From Mucilaginibacter agri (lineage in GTDB: Bacteria > Bacteroidota > Bacteroidia > Sphingobacteriales > Sphingobacteriaceae), in NCBI RefSeq assembly GCF_009928685.1, contig NZ_WWEO01000042.1:248001-312000 (forward strand): 64,000 nucleotides of DNA, written 5' to 3'. Shown piece after piece: positions 8,662 to 17,142 of the stretch. Positions within the stretch are counted from its first letter, which is position 1. The number at the start of each line of letters is the position of its first letter. The notes beneath the pieces were generated by a model, which ran no database searches, was not told the origin of the DNA, and was given only the letters and a program-made list of their open reading frames with translations. Position numbers and translations under genes: made by a program.

Positions 8662-10366
8662 TACTGACAGCGCCAAGCAAAACACCTTTGATGCTATTAT
8701 CATAGGTTCGGGAATGAGCGGTGGATGGGCTGCCAAAGAATTTACCGAGAAAGGCCTGAACACTCTGATGTTAGAGCGTGGCCGCGATGTAAAGCATCTC
8801 AAAGATTACCCCACTACTAATATGTATCCCTGGGAGTTTGAGCATCGGGGCGAAGTACCTTACGATATTCAACAAGCTAACCCGGTTATAAGCCGTTGCT
8901 ATGCTTACCGTGAGGATGCAATGCACTTTTTTGTGAAAGATACGGAGCATCCTTATGTACAGGATAAACCCTTCGACTGGATTCGCGGATACCAGGTTGG
9001 TGGTAAATCACTAATGTGGGCACGCCAAACCCAACGTTGGAGCGAATACGATTTTGAAGGCCCGGCGCGCGATGGTTTCGCCGTAGACTGGCCAATTCGT
9101 TACAAAGACCTTGCACCCTGGTATAGTTATGTAGAGAAATTTGCGGGTATATCTGGCAATAAAGATGGTTTAGACAACCTGCCCGATGGCGAGTTTCTAC
9201 CAGCTTTTCCGTTGAACAGTGTCGAAAGGCATTTCAGCAAAGTGGTGAGTGGTAATTATACCGGCAGAAATGTGATCAGCGCACGGTGCGCCCATTTATC
9301 TGTGCCGCAGCCAATCCATACCGAACAGGGTAGAGTGATGTGTCAGAAGAGAATTCTTTGTCAGCGTGGTTGCCCGTTTGGTGGTTATTTCAGTGCCAAC
9401 TCAACCGTTATTCCCTGGGCGTTAAAAACAGGTAAACTTACGTTGAGACCGCACTCTGTGGTACAAGAGGTAATCTTCGATGATAAAAAAGGCAAAGCTA
9501 CCGGCGTGCGTATTATGGATACCGAAACAAAACAGGTTATGGAGTACTATGCCAAAGTTATATTTGTTAACGCTGCGGCTATTAATACTAACCTGGTATT
9601 GCTTAACTCTAAATCGCAGCGTTTCCCTAACGGATTGGGTAATGATAGCGGCGTTTTGGGTAAATACGTAGCTTTCCATAATTATAGTGCCCGCATCTCG
9701 GCCGAGTACGATGGTGACATGGACCTGATGACCGATGGCCGCAACCCGGCGGGAGGTGGCTATATTCCGAGGTTCCGTAACGTTAAAAAGCAAGAAACGA
9801 ACTTTTTACGTGGTTATGCAGCAGGTTTCAGCGCATCACGTTGGGCCCACAGCGACGAAAGTGGCGTAGGCAAATCTTTAAAAGATAATCTTAGTAACCC
9901 TTCGTTAACTAACTGGAAAGTTGGCTCACACATGATGGGCGAGACTATACCTAAAAAATCGAACACGGTTACTTTAGATCCGAATCAAAAGGATGCCTGG
10001 GGCGTACCGTTGTTAAAGTTCAATATCTCTTACGATGATAACGATGCTAAAATGAAGCAGGATTATTTTGAACAGATGACAGAGATGTTCACCAAAGCCG
10101 GTTTCAAAAACATCCAAACCTATGATAGCAAACAGGCTCCTGGTCTCGACATACACGAAATGGGTGGGGTGCGCATGGGTAACGATCCAAAAACATCTAT
10201 GTTGAACAAATGGAACCAGATGCATGCCTGTAATAACGTATTTGTTACAGACGGTGCCTGTATGACATCAACATCGACGCAAAACCCTTCGCTAACTTAT
10301 ATGGCACTTACCGCAAGGGCGGTAGACTATGCCGTAAGCGAAATGAAAAAGGGTAATATTACATAG
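8648..10366 (+). CDS. GMC-family FAD-dependent sugar dehydrogenase with predicted Fe-S cysteines (copy 1)
   Basis: A 572-residue GMC oxidoreductase. The FAD dinucleotide-binding motif is IIIGSGMSGGWAA (G20-x-G22-xx-G25). The C-terminal catalytic His/Asn pair is near H503 (DIHEMGG) and N546 (TQNPSLTY). C232, C238 and C242 form C-x5-C-x3-C, as in FAD-glucose dehydrogenase alpha subunits that hold a 3Fe-4S cluster. There is no signal peptide; export with the overlapping Tat-tagged subunit 3 is inferred. It likely oxidises a sugar or glycoside hydroxyl (C3 is the attractive guess from context), passing electrons through Fe-S to a cytochrome c such as 16666-17115. It is clearly paralogous to the GMC gene at 10496. 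Confidence 0.87.
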   Translation: MAYLNTDSAKQNTFDAIIIGSGMSGGWAAKEFTEKGLNTLMLERGRDVKHLKDYPTTNMYPWEFEHRGEVPYDIQQANPVISRCYAYREDAMHFFVKDTEHPYVQDKPFDWIRGYQVGGKSLMWARQTQRWSEYDFEGPARDGFAVDWPIRYKDLAPWYSYVEKFAGISGNKDGLDNLPDGEFLPAFPLNSVERHFSKVVSGNYTGRNVISARCAHLSVPQPIHTEQGRVMCQKRILCQRGCPFGGYFSANSTVIPWALKTGKLTLRPHSVVQEVIFDDKKGKATGVRIMDTETKQVMEYYAKVIFVNAAAINTNLVLLNSKSQRFPNGLGNDSGVLGKYVAFHNYSARISAEYDGDMDLMTDGRNPAGGGYIPRFRNVKKQETNFLRGYAAGFSASRWAHSDESGVGKSLKDNLSNPSLTNWKVGSHMMGETIPKKSNTVTLDPNQKDAWGVPLLKFNISYDDNDAKMKQDYFEQMTEMFTKAGFKNIQTYDSKQAPGLDIHEMGGVRMGNDPKTSMLNKWNQMHACNNVFVTDGACMTSTSTQNPSLTYMALTARAVDYAVSEMKKGNIT

Positions 10367-10371
10367 TTTAA

Positions 10372-10419
10372 ATATAAATAGCTTCATTGTGTGAGAAAAA
10401 CACAATGAAGTATTTATAT
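10372..10419 (+). terminator. Long hairpin between the two GMC genes (attenuator or weak terminator)
   Basis: CTTCATTGTGT (10382-10392) pairs perfectly with ACACAATGAAG (10400-10410) around a 7-nt loop. The stem extends outwards through ATATAAATA/TATTTATAT with one bulged G at 10381. It lacks a clean poly-T tract, so it may tune expression of downstream genes or stabilise the 3' end of the upstream message rather than terminate fully. Confidence 0.55.
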
Positions 10420-10495
10420 GAAATAAAAAATTTCATACATTAGGCGGGGCTAACCAAATTGGTGGCCTTAATAACCAAATTATACCTCTCTTTTT

Positions 10496-12178
10496 ATGTC
10501 AGCTAACAATACTTATGATGCAATAGTTGTTGGATCGGGAATCTCCGGCGGATGGGCAGCTAAAGAACTTACCGAAAAGGGCTTAAAAACGCTGATGCTT
10601 GAGCGCGGACGCAATATTGAGCACATTAAGGATTATGTAAACGCCAACAAGGCACCGTGGGAGTTTGAACACCGCGGCGGGCGTACCCAAAAAATGATCG
10701 AAGACCACCCGGTTTTAAAACGCGACTACGTGTTAACCGAGGTTAACGAAGATTATTGGGTTAACGAGAAGGAAAGCCCTTACGTTGAAGAAAAACCTTT
10801 CGACTGGTTCCGTGGATACCACGTGGGCGGCCGCTCACTAATGTGGGGCAGGCAATCATACCGCTGGCACGACAGCGATTTTGAAGCCAACTTAAAAGAT
10901 GGCGTAGCTGTTGACTGGCCAATCCGTTATGCCGACCTGGCACCATGGTATAGCTATGTAGAGAAATTTGCTGGTATCTCTGGTAACCGTGATGGGGTGC
11001 CTATCCTTCCAGATGGCGACTTTATGCCGGCTATGGATATGAACATAGTAGAGAAAGATGTATCTGCACGTTTAAAAGCATACTACAAAGGTAACCGCCA
11101 TATGATCATTGGTCGTACGGCTAACATTACCGTTCCGCACGAAGGTCGTACTAATTGCCAATACCGCAACAAATGCTGGTTAGGTTGTCCGTTCGGCGCA
11201 TACTTCAGCACGCAATCTGCTACTTTACCTGCCGCTACCAAAACCGGTAACCTTACATTACGTCCGTGGAGCATTGTAACCAAGGTATTGTACGATAAAG
11301 ACACTAAAAAAGCTAAAGGGGTAGAGGTACTGGATGCCGAAACCAACAAAACTTACGAATACTATGCTAAGGTTATTTTCCTTAACGCATCAACAATAAA
11401 TACTGCCTGGATTCTGCAAAACTCAGCTACCGACATTTGGCCGGATGGTTTGGGCAGCAGCAGCGGTCAGTTAGGCCACAACCTGATGGACCACCACTTA
11501 GGTGTTGGCGCATCTGGTATTGTTGAGGGTTATGAAGATAAATATACTTTCGGGCGCCGTGCAAACGGTATCTATATACCACGTTACCGCAACCTGGATG
11601 GCGATAAACGCGATTACATCCGTGGATTTGGTTACCAGGGTGGTGCAGGCCGCGAAAGATGGAGCCGCGATATCCCTGAATTAAACTTAGGTGGCGAATT
11701 TAAAGATGCCTTGGGCGAACCAGGCGGCTGGACAATGGGTATCGGTGGCTTCGGCGAAACGTTGCCTTACCACGATAACCGCGTTTACCTGGATAAAACC
11801 AAAAAAGATAAATGGGGCTTACCTGTACCGGTTATTAACGCCGTTATTAAAGATAACGAAACCAAAATGCGTATCGATATGGCTAACGATGCCAAAGAGA
11901 TGCTTGAGGCTGCAGGTGTTAAAAACGTGAACATCTACAATACGGAAGCCGTTCTTGGTAAAGGTATCCACGAAATGGGTACTGCGCGCATGGGCCGCGA
12001 TCCTAAATCATCTGTACTAAACGGATGGAATCAGGTTTGGGATGCGCAAAACGTATTCGTAACCGACGGTGCTGCCATGACATCGGCTGCTTGCCAAAAC
12101 CCATCGCTTACTTATATGGCATTAACAGCCCGCGCTGCTAATCATGCTGTTGAAGAATTAAAGAAAGGTAACATTTAA
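10496..12178 (+). CDS. GMC-family FAD-dependent sugar dehydrogenase with predicted Fe-S cysteines (copy 2)
   Basis: This 560-residue protein is a close paralogue of the upstream GMC enzyme, sharing long near-identical blocks such as DWPIRYADLAPWYSYVEKFA. FAD motif: VVGSGISGGWAA (G13-x-G15-xx-G18). Catalytic His/Asn are near H492 (GIHEMG) and N535 (CQNPSLTY). C221, C227 and C231 conserve the C-x5-C-x3-C cluster motif. There is no leader. Its natural small subunit may be the second subunit-3 gene at 13687, separated from it by a Gfo/Idh gene. Sequence drift around substrate-facing segments suggests a different substrate or anomer from copy 1. Confidence 0.87.
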   Translation: MSANNTYDAIVVGSGISGGWAAKELTEKGLKTLMLERGRNIEHIKDYVNANKAPWEFEHRGGRTQKMIEDHPVLKRDYVLTEVNEDYWVNEKESPYVEEKPFDWFRGYHVGGRSLMWGRQSYRWHDSDFEANLKDGVAVDWPIRYADLAPWYSYVEKFAGISGNRDGVPILPDGDFMPAMDMNIVEKDVSARLKAYYKGNRHMIIGRTANITVPHEGRTNCQYRNKCWLGCPFGAYFSTQSATLPAATKTGNLTLRPWSIVTKVLYDKDTKKAKGVEVLDAETNKTYEYYAKVIFLNASTINTAWILQNSATDIWPDGLGSSSGQLGHNLMDHHLGVGASGIVEGYEDKYTFGRRANGIYIPRYRNLDGDKRDYIRGFGYQGGAGRERWSRDIPELNLGGEFKDALGEPGGWTMGIGGFGETLPYHDNRVYLDKTKKDKWGLPVPVINAVIKDNETKMRIDMANDAKEMLEAAGVKNVNIYNTEAVLGKGIHEMGTARMGRDPKSSVLNGWNQVWDAQNVFVTDGAAMTSAACQNPSLTYMALTARAANHAVEELKKGNI

Positions 12179-12203
12179 TAGCTACTTAAAATTCATCCAA
12201 CCA

Positions 12204-13637
12204 ATGGACAATAAACCCGAAGAGAAGCAACAAAATACATCCTCTCGTCGCGATTTTCTTAAAACCGGTGCGCTAGCCGCAGCCGGTTTCATGATAGTTC
12301 CGCGCTATGTACTGGGTGGTAAAGGATTCACTGCACCAAGCGATCGTTTGGTAATTGCCAGTGTAGGTGTGGGTGGAAAAGGTGAGAGCGATATTGCAAA
12401 CTTTTACAAAAGCGGAAAAGCCGAGATCGCTTTCCTGTGCGATGTGGACGACCGCCGCGCAGCAAAAACGGTGTCTAATTTCCCTAAAGCGAAATACTAT
12501 AAAGACTGGCGCGAAATGTACGACAAAGAGCACAAGAACTTTGATGCTGTGTCTGTTTCAACTCCTGATCATAACCATGCCATCATAACTTATCATGCCA
12601 TGCAGCTGGGTAAGCACGTTTACGTGCAAAAACCGCTAACTCACGATATTTATGAAGCCCGTATGCTTACCGAGGCTGCTAAAAAATATAAGGTAGTTAC
12701 TCAAATGGGTAACCAGGGTGCATCTAACGATGGTACCCGCCAGCTATCCGAGTGGTACGATGCAGGCGAAATTGGTGATGTACATACCATTTACTGCTGG
12801 ACAAACCGACCTGTTTGGCCGCAAGGTATCCAATGGCCTACCACTAAATCGGATGTGCCTAAGGAATTAAACTGGGACTTGTGGTTAGGAACTGCACCAT
12901 ACAAAGATTATGTAGATAAACTGGTTCCGTTTAACTGGCGAGGCTGGTGGGATTACGGTACCGGCGCATTAGGCGATATGGGCTGCCACTTAGTTGAGGC
13001 GCCATTCCGTGTGCTTGATTTAAAGTATGTTAAAAGTGTGCAGGCCAGCGTTGGTAGCGTATATGTAGACGAATTTAAAAAAGGCGTTTTCCCTGAAAGC
13101 TGCCCGCCATCGAGCCATATTACCTTAACTTTCCCTAAAACCGCAAAAACCCAGGGCGATGTAACCATGCACTGGATGGATGGTGGTATACAACCCGAAA
13201 GACCAGATGAACTTGGCCCTAACGAAAAATGGGGTGGTGAAGACGGTAACGGAACATTGTTTATCGGCACCAAGGGTAAAATGTTTGCAAGTACTTATTC
13301 GCAAGCAGCAACGCTGTTACCAAAATCGCGTACTGCAGAAGCTAAGGCACCACAAAAATGGGCTCGCGTACCCGGACAGGCTGACGGCCACTATGCACAG
13401 TGGGTTGAGGCTTCAATCGCTGGTTATGGTAAAAAAGAATTAAGTTCTTCATTTGAAGTTGCCGGTCCGCTTACCGAGGCATTGTTGATGGCAAATCTTG
13501 CCGTTCGCGGTCACGATCTGCCAGGCGGTCAGCTCAAGTACGAGTGGGATAATACTGCTATGAAAGTGAGCAACTTTGATGCGGTGAACAAATATGTAAA
13601 ACGCGAATACCGCCAGGGCTGGAACCTGGGTGCGTAA
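12204..13637 (+). CDS. Tat-exported Gfo/Idh/MocA-family oxidoreductase
   Basis: A 477-residue protein with a Tat leader (SSRRDFLKTGALAAAG), an N-terminal Rossmann fold (VIASVGVGGKGESDI) and the signature lysine motif YVQKPLTHDI, followed by the alpha/beta C-terminal domain. The variant QKP instead of EKP is seen in exported Bacteroidota members. Tat export implies that NAD(P) is bound before translocation and recycled in place, as in Zymomonas glucose-fructose oxidoreductase. It sits 25 bp after the GMC copy 2 gene and 49 bp before a subunit-3 gene. Interconversion of 3-keto and 3-hydroxy sugars in the periplasm is the inferred role; substrate unknown. Confidence 0.85.
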   Translation: MDNKPEEKQQNTSSRRDFLKTGALAAAGFMIVPRYVLGGKGFTAPSDRLVIASVGVGGKGESDIANFYKSGKAEIAFLCDVDDRRAAKTVSNFPKAKYYKDWREMYDKEHKNFDAVSVSTPDHNHAIITYHAMQLGKHVYVQKPLTHDIYEARMLTEAAKKYKVVTQMGNQGASNDGTRQLSEWYDAGEIGDVHTIYCWTNRPVWPQGIQWPTTKSDVPKELNWDLWLGTAPYKDYVDKLVPFNWRGWWDYGTGALGDMGCHLVEAPFRVLDLKYVKSVQASVGSVYVDEFKKGVFPESCPPSSHITLTFPKTAKTQGDVTMHWMDGGIQPERPDELGPNEKWGGEDGNGTLFIGTKGKMFASTYSQAATLLPKSRTAEAKAPQKWARVPGQADGHYAQWVEASIAGYGKKELSSSFEVAGPLTEALLMANLAVRGHDLPGGQLKYEWDNTAMKVSNFDAVNKYVKREYRQGWNLGA

Positions 13638-13686
13638 TTAATTAAAAAAACTCAATAACCAAATAACATAGTAACCAAATAAAACT

Positions 13687-14256
13687 ATGAACAGAAGAGA
13701 AGCTATTGAAAGAGTGGCATGGATACTGGGAGGAACAGTTATCGGTGCAGAATTCTTTTTGTCGGGTTGTAAACCTTCAGCCGGTAAGGTTGAAGACCTT
13801 TTTGATAAAGATCACGTAGCCTTTTTAAACGAGGTTGCAGATACTATTTTACCTAAAACCAACACCCCTGGTGCTAAAGAAGCTAAGGTTGGCGAGTTTA
13901 TGGGTGTAATGGTACGCGACTGCTATACTGCCGATGACCAGAAAATATTCTTAGATGGTCTGGGTAAAATAGATGAGGCTGCTGACAAAAAATTCAGTGT
14001 CAAATTTATGCAGGCAGATGTTAAACAGCGTACCGCTGTGTTGGCTGATCTGGATAAAGAGCAGGCTGCTTACACCAAAACCAAAAAGAAAGAAGATCCA
14101 AACCATTTTTACTATATGATTAAGCAGTTAACGCTGTTGGGCTACTTTACTTCCGAGGTAGGTTGTACCCAGGCATTGCGTTATCTGCCTGTACCGGGTA
14201 AATTTGACGGTAACTATCCTTACAAAAAAGGCGACAAGGCCTGGGCGTTAGCATAG
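13687..14256 (+). CDS. Gluconate 2-dehydrogenase subunit 3 family protein, Tat lipoprotein (copy 2)
   Basis: This 189-residue protein begins MNRREAIERVAWILGG (Tat-like RR) and has a lipobox FFLSGC, so it is probably an exported lipoprotein. FLNEVADTILPKTNTPGAKE is the subunit-3 family signature, matching copy 1 at 8062. It probably carries and anchors GMC copy 2. The C-terminal half (FYYMIKQLTLLGYFTSEVG, about 138-156) is typical of the family. An 82-bp palindromic repeat follows the stop codon. Confidence 0.84.
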   Translation: MNRREAIERVAWILGGTVIGAEFFLSGCKPSAGKVEDLFDKDHVAFLNEVADTILPKTNTPGAKEAKVGEFMGVMVRDCYTADDQKIFLDGLGKIDEAADKKFSVKFMQADVKQRTAVLADLDKEQAAYTKTKKKEDPNHFYYMIKQLTLLGYFTSEVGCTQALRYLPVPGKFDGNYPYKKGDKAWALA

Positions 14257-14273
14257 TAGCCGGATCAATATTT

Positions 14274-14355
14274 CGTCATTGCGAGGAACGAAGCAATCCC
14301 CTATAAACAGAGCCGCTCTGTATAGTTTGGGATTGCTTCGTTCCTCGCAATGACG
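14274..14355. repeat. Palindromic intergenic repeat (MITE/REP-like), intact copy
   Basis: Two perfectly complementary 27-bp arms (14274-14300 and 14329-14355; left arm begins CGTCATTGCGAGGAACGAAG) flank a 28-bp centre containing CAGAGCCGCTCTGTATAG. The RNA would fold into a very long hairpin inside the operon, between a subunit-3 gene and a Gfo/Idh gene. A degenerate copy with insertions lies at 61330-61454. Confidence 0.85.
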
Positions 14356-14423
14356 GGGTTGTAATAATTGCTACCTTGCAAATAAGGTATGCGACCAAAC
14401 AAATAGGAACTTTAACTTTACGA

Positions 14424-15575
14424 ATGAAACTAAGATTAGGAATGATCGGCGGCGGACAAGGGGCTTTTATAGGCGCCGTACACCGCATTGCCGCACGTAT
14501 AGATGGTGAATATGAATTGGTTTGCGGCGCTTTCAGCAGCGACCCGTTAAAAGGGAAAGCTAGTGGTGTAGCCTTAGGGTTAGACGAAAGCCGCATCTAC
14601 GGTTCATATAAAGAACTGATCGAAAAGGAAAAACAACTGCCGGAAGATCAGCGTGTGCAGGTGATCAGCATCGTTACGCCGAATCACGTACACTTCGAGC
14701 CATCTAAAATGGCTTTAGAGAATGGTTTCCATGTGGTTTTAGATAAACCGATGACCTTTTCGCTCGATGAAGCCAAACAGCTGAAAACTGTAGTAGAAAG
14801 CACAGGCAAACTGTTTTGCCTTACTCATACTTACACCGGCTATCCGATGGTGAAAGAAGCTAAACAGCTGATCAAATCGGGTAAACTCGGTAAGATCCGC
14901 AAAGTTTATGTTTCTTACCCTCAAGGCTGGTTAAGTGAATTTTTAGAAGGCGCTGATAACAAACAAGCATCTTGGCGTACAGATCCGGGTAAAAGCGGAA
15001 TAGCAGGTGCTATGGGCGATATCGGTACCCATGCCTTTAACCTTGCCGAATATGTTACGGGGTTAAGCGTATCGCACATGTGTGCTGATATAAACGTTGT
15101 GGTACCAGGCCGCAAACTGGACGACGACGGTGCTGTATTATTGAAGTTTGACGGCGGCGCAAGCGGTGTGTTAATAGCCACCCAAATTGCAGCCGGTGAA
15201 GAAAATAACGTACGCATCAGCGTATCAGGCGAAAAAGGCAGCTTAGAATGGCAGCAGGTTGATTGCAACTCGCTTATCGTTCGCTGGCCTGATAAACCTG
15301 CCGAAATTTATCGCACGGGCGGCGGCTACACTAGTAGCTACGCTCAGCACAATACCCGCACTCCGGCTGGTCATCCTGAAGGCTACCTCGAAGCATTTGC
15401 CAACTTGTACCGAAACTTTGCGCTTACCGTTAAGGCAGGTTTGGAAGGTACAGAAGCACAGCCCGAGTGGCTCGACTATCCGGGCGTTGAAGAAGGCGTA
15501 CGTGGCATGGCGTTTACAGAAAATGTAATTGCCTCGGGTAAATCAGATCAGAAGTGGACACCCTTTACAATTTAA
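14424..15575 (+). CDS. Cytoplasmic Gfo/Idh/MocA-family oxidoreductase
   Basis: The start at ATG 14424 (MKLRLGMIGGGQGAFIG, 383 aa) places the Rossmann glycine motif at the very N-terminus; an in-frame TTG at 14376 would add a meaningless extension overlapping the repeat. Key motifs are GMIGGGQGAFIG (NAD(P) binding), HVVLDKPMTF (catalytic lysine in the DKP variant of EKP) and GAMGDIGTHAFNLAEYV (conserved D-x-x-x-H). There is no signal peptide, unlike the Gfo/Idh protein at 12204, so it probably acts in the cytoplasm, plausibly reducing an imported keto-sugar. The TIM-barrel gene follows after 15 bp. Confidence 0.86.
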   Translation: MKLRLGMIGGGQGAFIGAVHRIAARIDGEYELVCGAFSSDPLKGKASGVALGLDESRIYGSYKELIEKEKQLPEDQRVQVISIVTPNHVHFEPSKMALENGFHVVLDKPMTFSLDEAKQLKTVVESTGKLFCLTHTYTGYPMVKEAKQLIKSGKLGKIRKVYVSYPQGWLSEFLEGADNKQASWRTDPGKSGIAGAMGDIGTHAFNLAEYVTGLSVSHMCADINVVVPGRKLDDDGAVLLKFDGGASGVLIATQIAAGEENNVRISVSGEKGSLEWQQVDCNSLIVRWPDKPAEIYRTGGGYTSSYAQHNTRTPAGHPEGYLEAFANLYRNFALTVKAGLEGTEAQPEWLDYPGVEEGVRGMAFTENVIASGKSDQKWTPFTI

Positions 15576-15590
15576 AATACCAATATACCT

Positions 15591-16643
15591 ATGGTAACCA
15601 TAAAAGGACCTGCATTATTTATAGCACAATTTATAGGCGACAAAGCGCCTTTTAACGATCTTAAATCAATTGCCGAATGGGCAGGCAGTTTAGGATATAA
15701 AGGTTTACAGTTGCCAACCGGCGACGCCCGTTTCATCGATCTGCAAAAAGCTGCTGAAAGCAAAACTTATGCGGATGAGATCAAAGGCATTGTAAACGCA
15801 GCCGGTTTAGAAATTACCGAACTATCTACCCACATTCAAGGTCAGTTGGTGGCGGTTAATCCGGTTTATGACGATCTGTTTGATGGTTTTGCACCAGAAG
15901 CTTATCGTAAAAATCCGAAGGCACGCCAGGAGTGGGCCGTTCAGCAGGTAAAATACGCTGCTAAAGCTTCGCAAAATTTAGGTTTGGCAGCAAGCGTAAC
16001 TTTCAGCGGTGCATTTGCATGGCCATTTATGTACCCATGGCCACAACGCCCTGCGGGTATGGTTGATGCGGCTTTTACCGAATTGGCAAAACGCTGGACA
16101 CCAATCTTGAACTATTACGATGAACAGGGCATAGACCTTTGCTACGAGATACACGCAGGTGAAGACCTGCACGATGGTGTCACGTACGAAATGTTCCTCG
16201 AAAAGGTAAACAATCACTCAAGAGCTAACTTATTATATGATCCATCGCACTTTGTGTTGCAATGCCTGGATTACCTGGAATATATCGATATCTATCACGA
16301 ACGTATTAAAATGATGCACGTTAAAGATGCCGAGTTTAACCCAACGGGTCGCCAGGGTGTGTACGGTGGCTACCAGAACTGGATAGACCGTGCAGGCCGT
16401 TTCCGCTCTTTGGGCGACGGACAAGTTGACTTTAAATCTATTTTCAGTAAATTGGCTCAGTACGATTTTCCGGGATGGGCTGTATTGGAGTGGGAGTGCG
16501 CTCTAAAACACCCCGAAGATGGCGCCCGCGAAGGAGCACAGTTTATAAAAGACCACATCATACACGTAACTGATCGTGTTTTTGATGATTTTGCTGCATC
16601 GGGAATCGATGCTTCGTTAAACAATAAAATATTAGGAATCTAA
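15591..16643 (+). CDS. Cytoplasmic sugar isomerase/epimerase-like TIM-barrel protein (copy 2)
   Basis: A 350-residue xylose-isomerase-like TIM barrel without a signal peptide. Candidate metal ligands are in DLCYEIHAGED, LLYDPSHFVLQ, IKMMHVKDAEF and AVLEWECAL. It pairs with the cytoplasmic Gfo/Idh gene 15 bp upstream. Family members act as isomerases, epimerases or, in the 3-keto-sugar pathway, hydratases. The longer barrel and a YGGYQNWIDRAGRFRSLGDG loop distinguish it from the exported copies. Function beyond the fold is inferred from context. Confidence 0.83.
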   Translation: MVTIKGPALFIAQFIGDKAPFNDLKSIAEWAGSLGYKGLQLPTGDARFIDLQKAAESKTYADEIKGIVNAAGLEITELSTHIQGQLVAVNPVYDDLFDGFAPEAYRKNPKARQEWAVQQVKYAAKASQNLGLAASVTFSGAFAWPFMYPWPQRPAGMVDAAFTELAKRWTPILNYYDEQGIDLCYEIHAGEDLHDGVTYEMFLEKVNNHSRANLLYDPSHFVLQCLDYLEYIDIYHERIKMMHVKDAEFNPTGRQGVYGGYQNWIDRAGRFRSLGDGQVDFKSIFSKLAQYDFPGWAVLEWECALKHPEDGAREGAQFIKDHIIHVTDRVFDDFAASGIDASLNNKILGI

Positions 16644-16665
16644 CTCAACAAACTAACAATCAAAA

Positions 16666-17115
16666 ATGAAGAAGACATTTAGCATTTTAACATTAGCTGC
16701 ATTTTGTACAATAATGGCTGCCTGCGGTGGTGGCTCTCAATCAGATAAAGTTAGCGCCGATTCTACTGTTGCAACTGACCAGGCTGCAGTAGCTCAAAGC
16801 TCTAGCGCAGCACAAGATACCGCTGGTAGCACAGGTGCCGAAAAAACTGGAGGAGGCGTAGCCTCATCATCAAAAGGTGCTGAGCTGATCTCTAAATCAG
16901 ATTGCTTAAGCTGCCACAAAGAGCACGACAAATTGGTTGGCCCTGCTTATGCAGACGTTGCTAAAAAATATACATCGGCTGATATTGATAAACTGGCTGA
17001 TAAAGTAATTAAAGGTGGTTCTGGCAGTTTTGGCGATGTGCCAATGAGCGCACACCCTTCATTATCTGTTGATGATGCTAAAGAAATGGTTTCGTACATA
17101 CTTACCATTAAATAA
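16666..17115 (+). CDS. Lipoprotein class I cytochrome c
   Basis: A 149-residue protein with a lipoprotein signal (IMAAC, lipidated C20), a long Ser/Ala/Gly/Thr-rich tether (about 21-70) and one haem c site CLSCH (C80, C83, H84). GDVPMSAHP (M127) is the probable sixth ligand. The C-terminal helix MVSYILTIK is typical of small class I cytochromes. Embedded in the dehydrogenase cluster, it is the obvious electron acceptor for the two GMC/Fe-S enzymes, relaying electrons from the periplasm to the respiratory chain. The tether would let it reach across the periplasm. Confidence 0.9.
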   Translation: MKKTFSILTLAAFCTIMAACGGGSQSDKVSADSTVATDQAAVAQSSSAAQDTAGSTGAEKTGGGVASSSKGAELISKSDCLSCHKEHDKLVGPAYADVAKKYTSADIDKLADKVIKGGSGSFGDVPMSAHPSLSVDDAKEMVSYILTIK

Positions 17116-17142
17116 ACCAAACTAACCGATTAAACCTATTTT

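Noticed and set aside
14376..14423. TTG start for the cytoplasmic Gfo/Idh gene
   Set aside because: It places 16 non-homologous residues before the Rossmann motif; ATG 14424 is the natural start.
16666..17115. Cytochrome gene as unrelated insertion in the cluster
   Set aside because: Short intergenic gaps on both sides and functional fit with Fe-S dehydrogenases argue it is an integral part of the operon.
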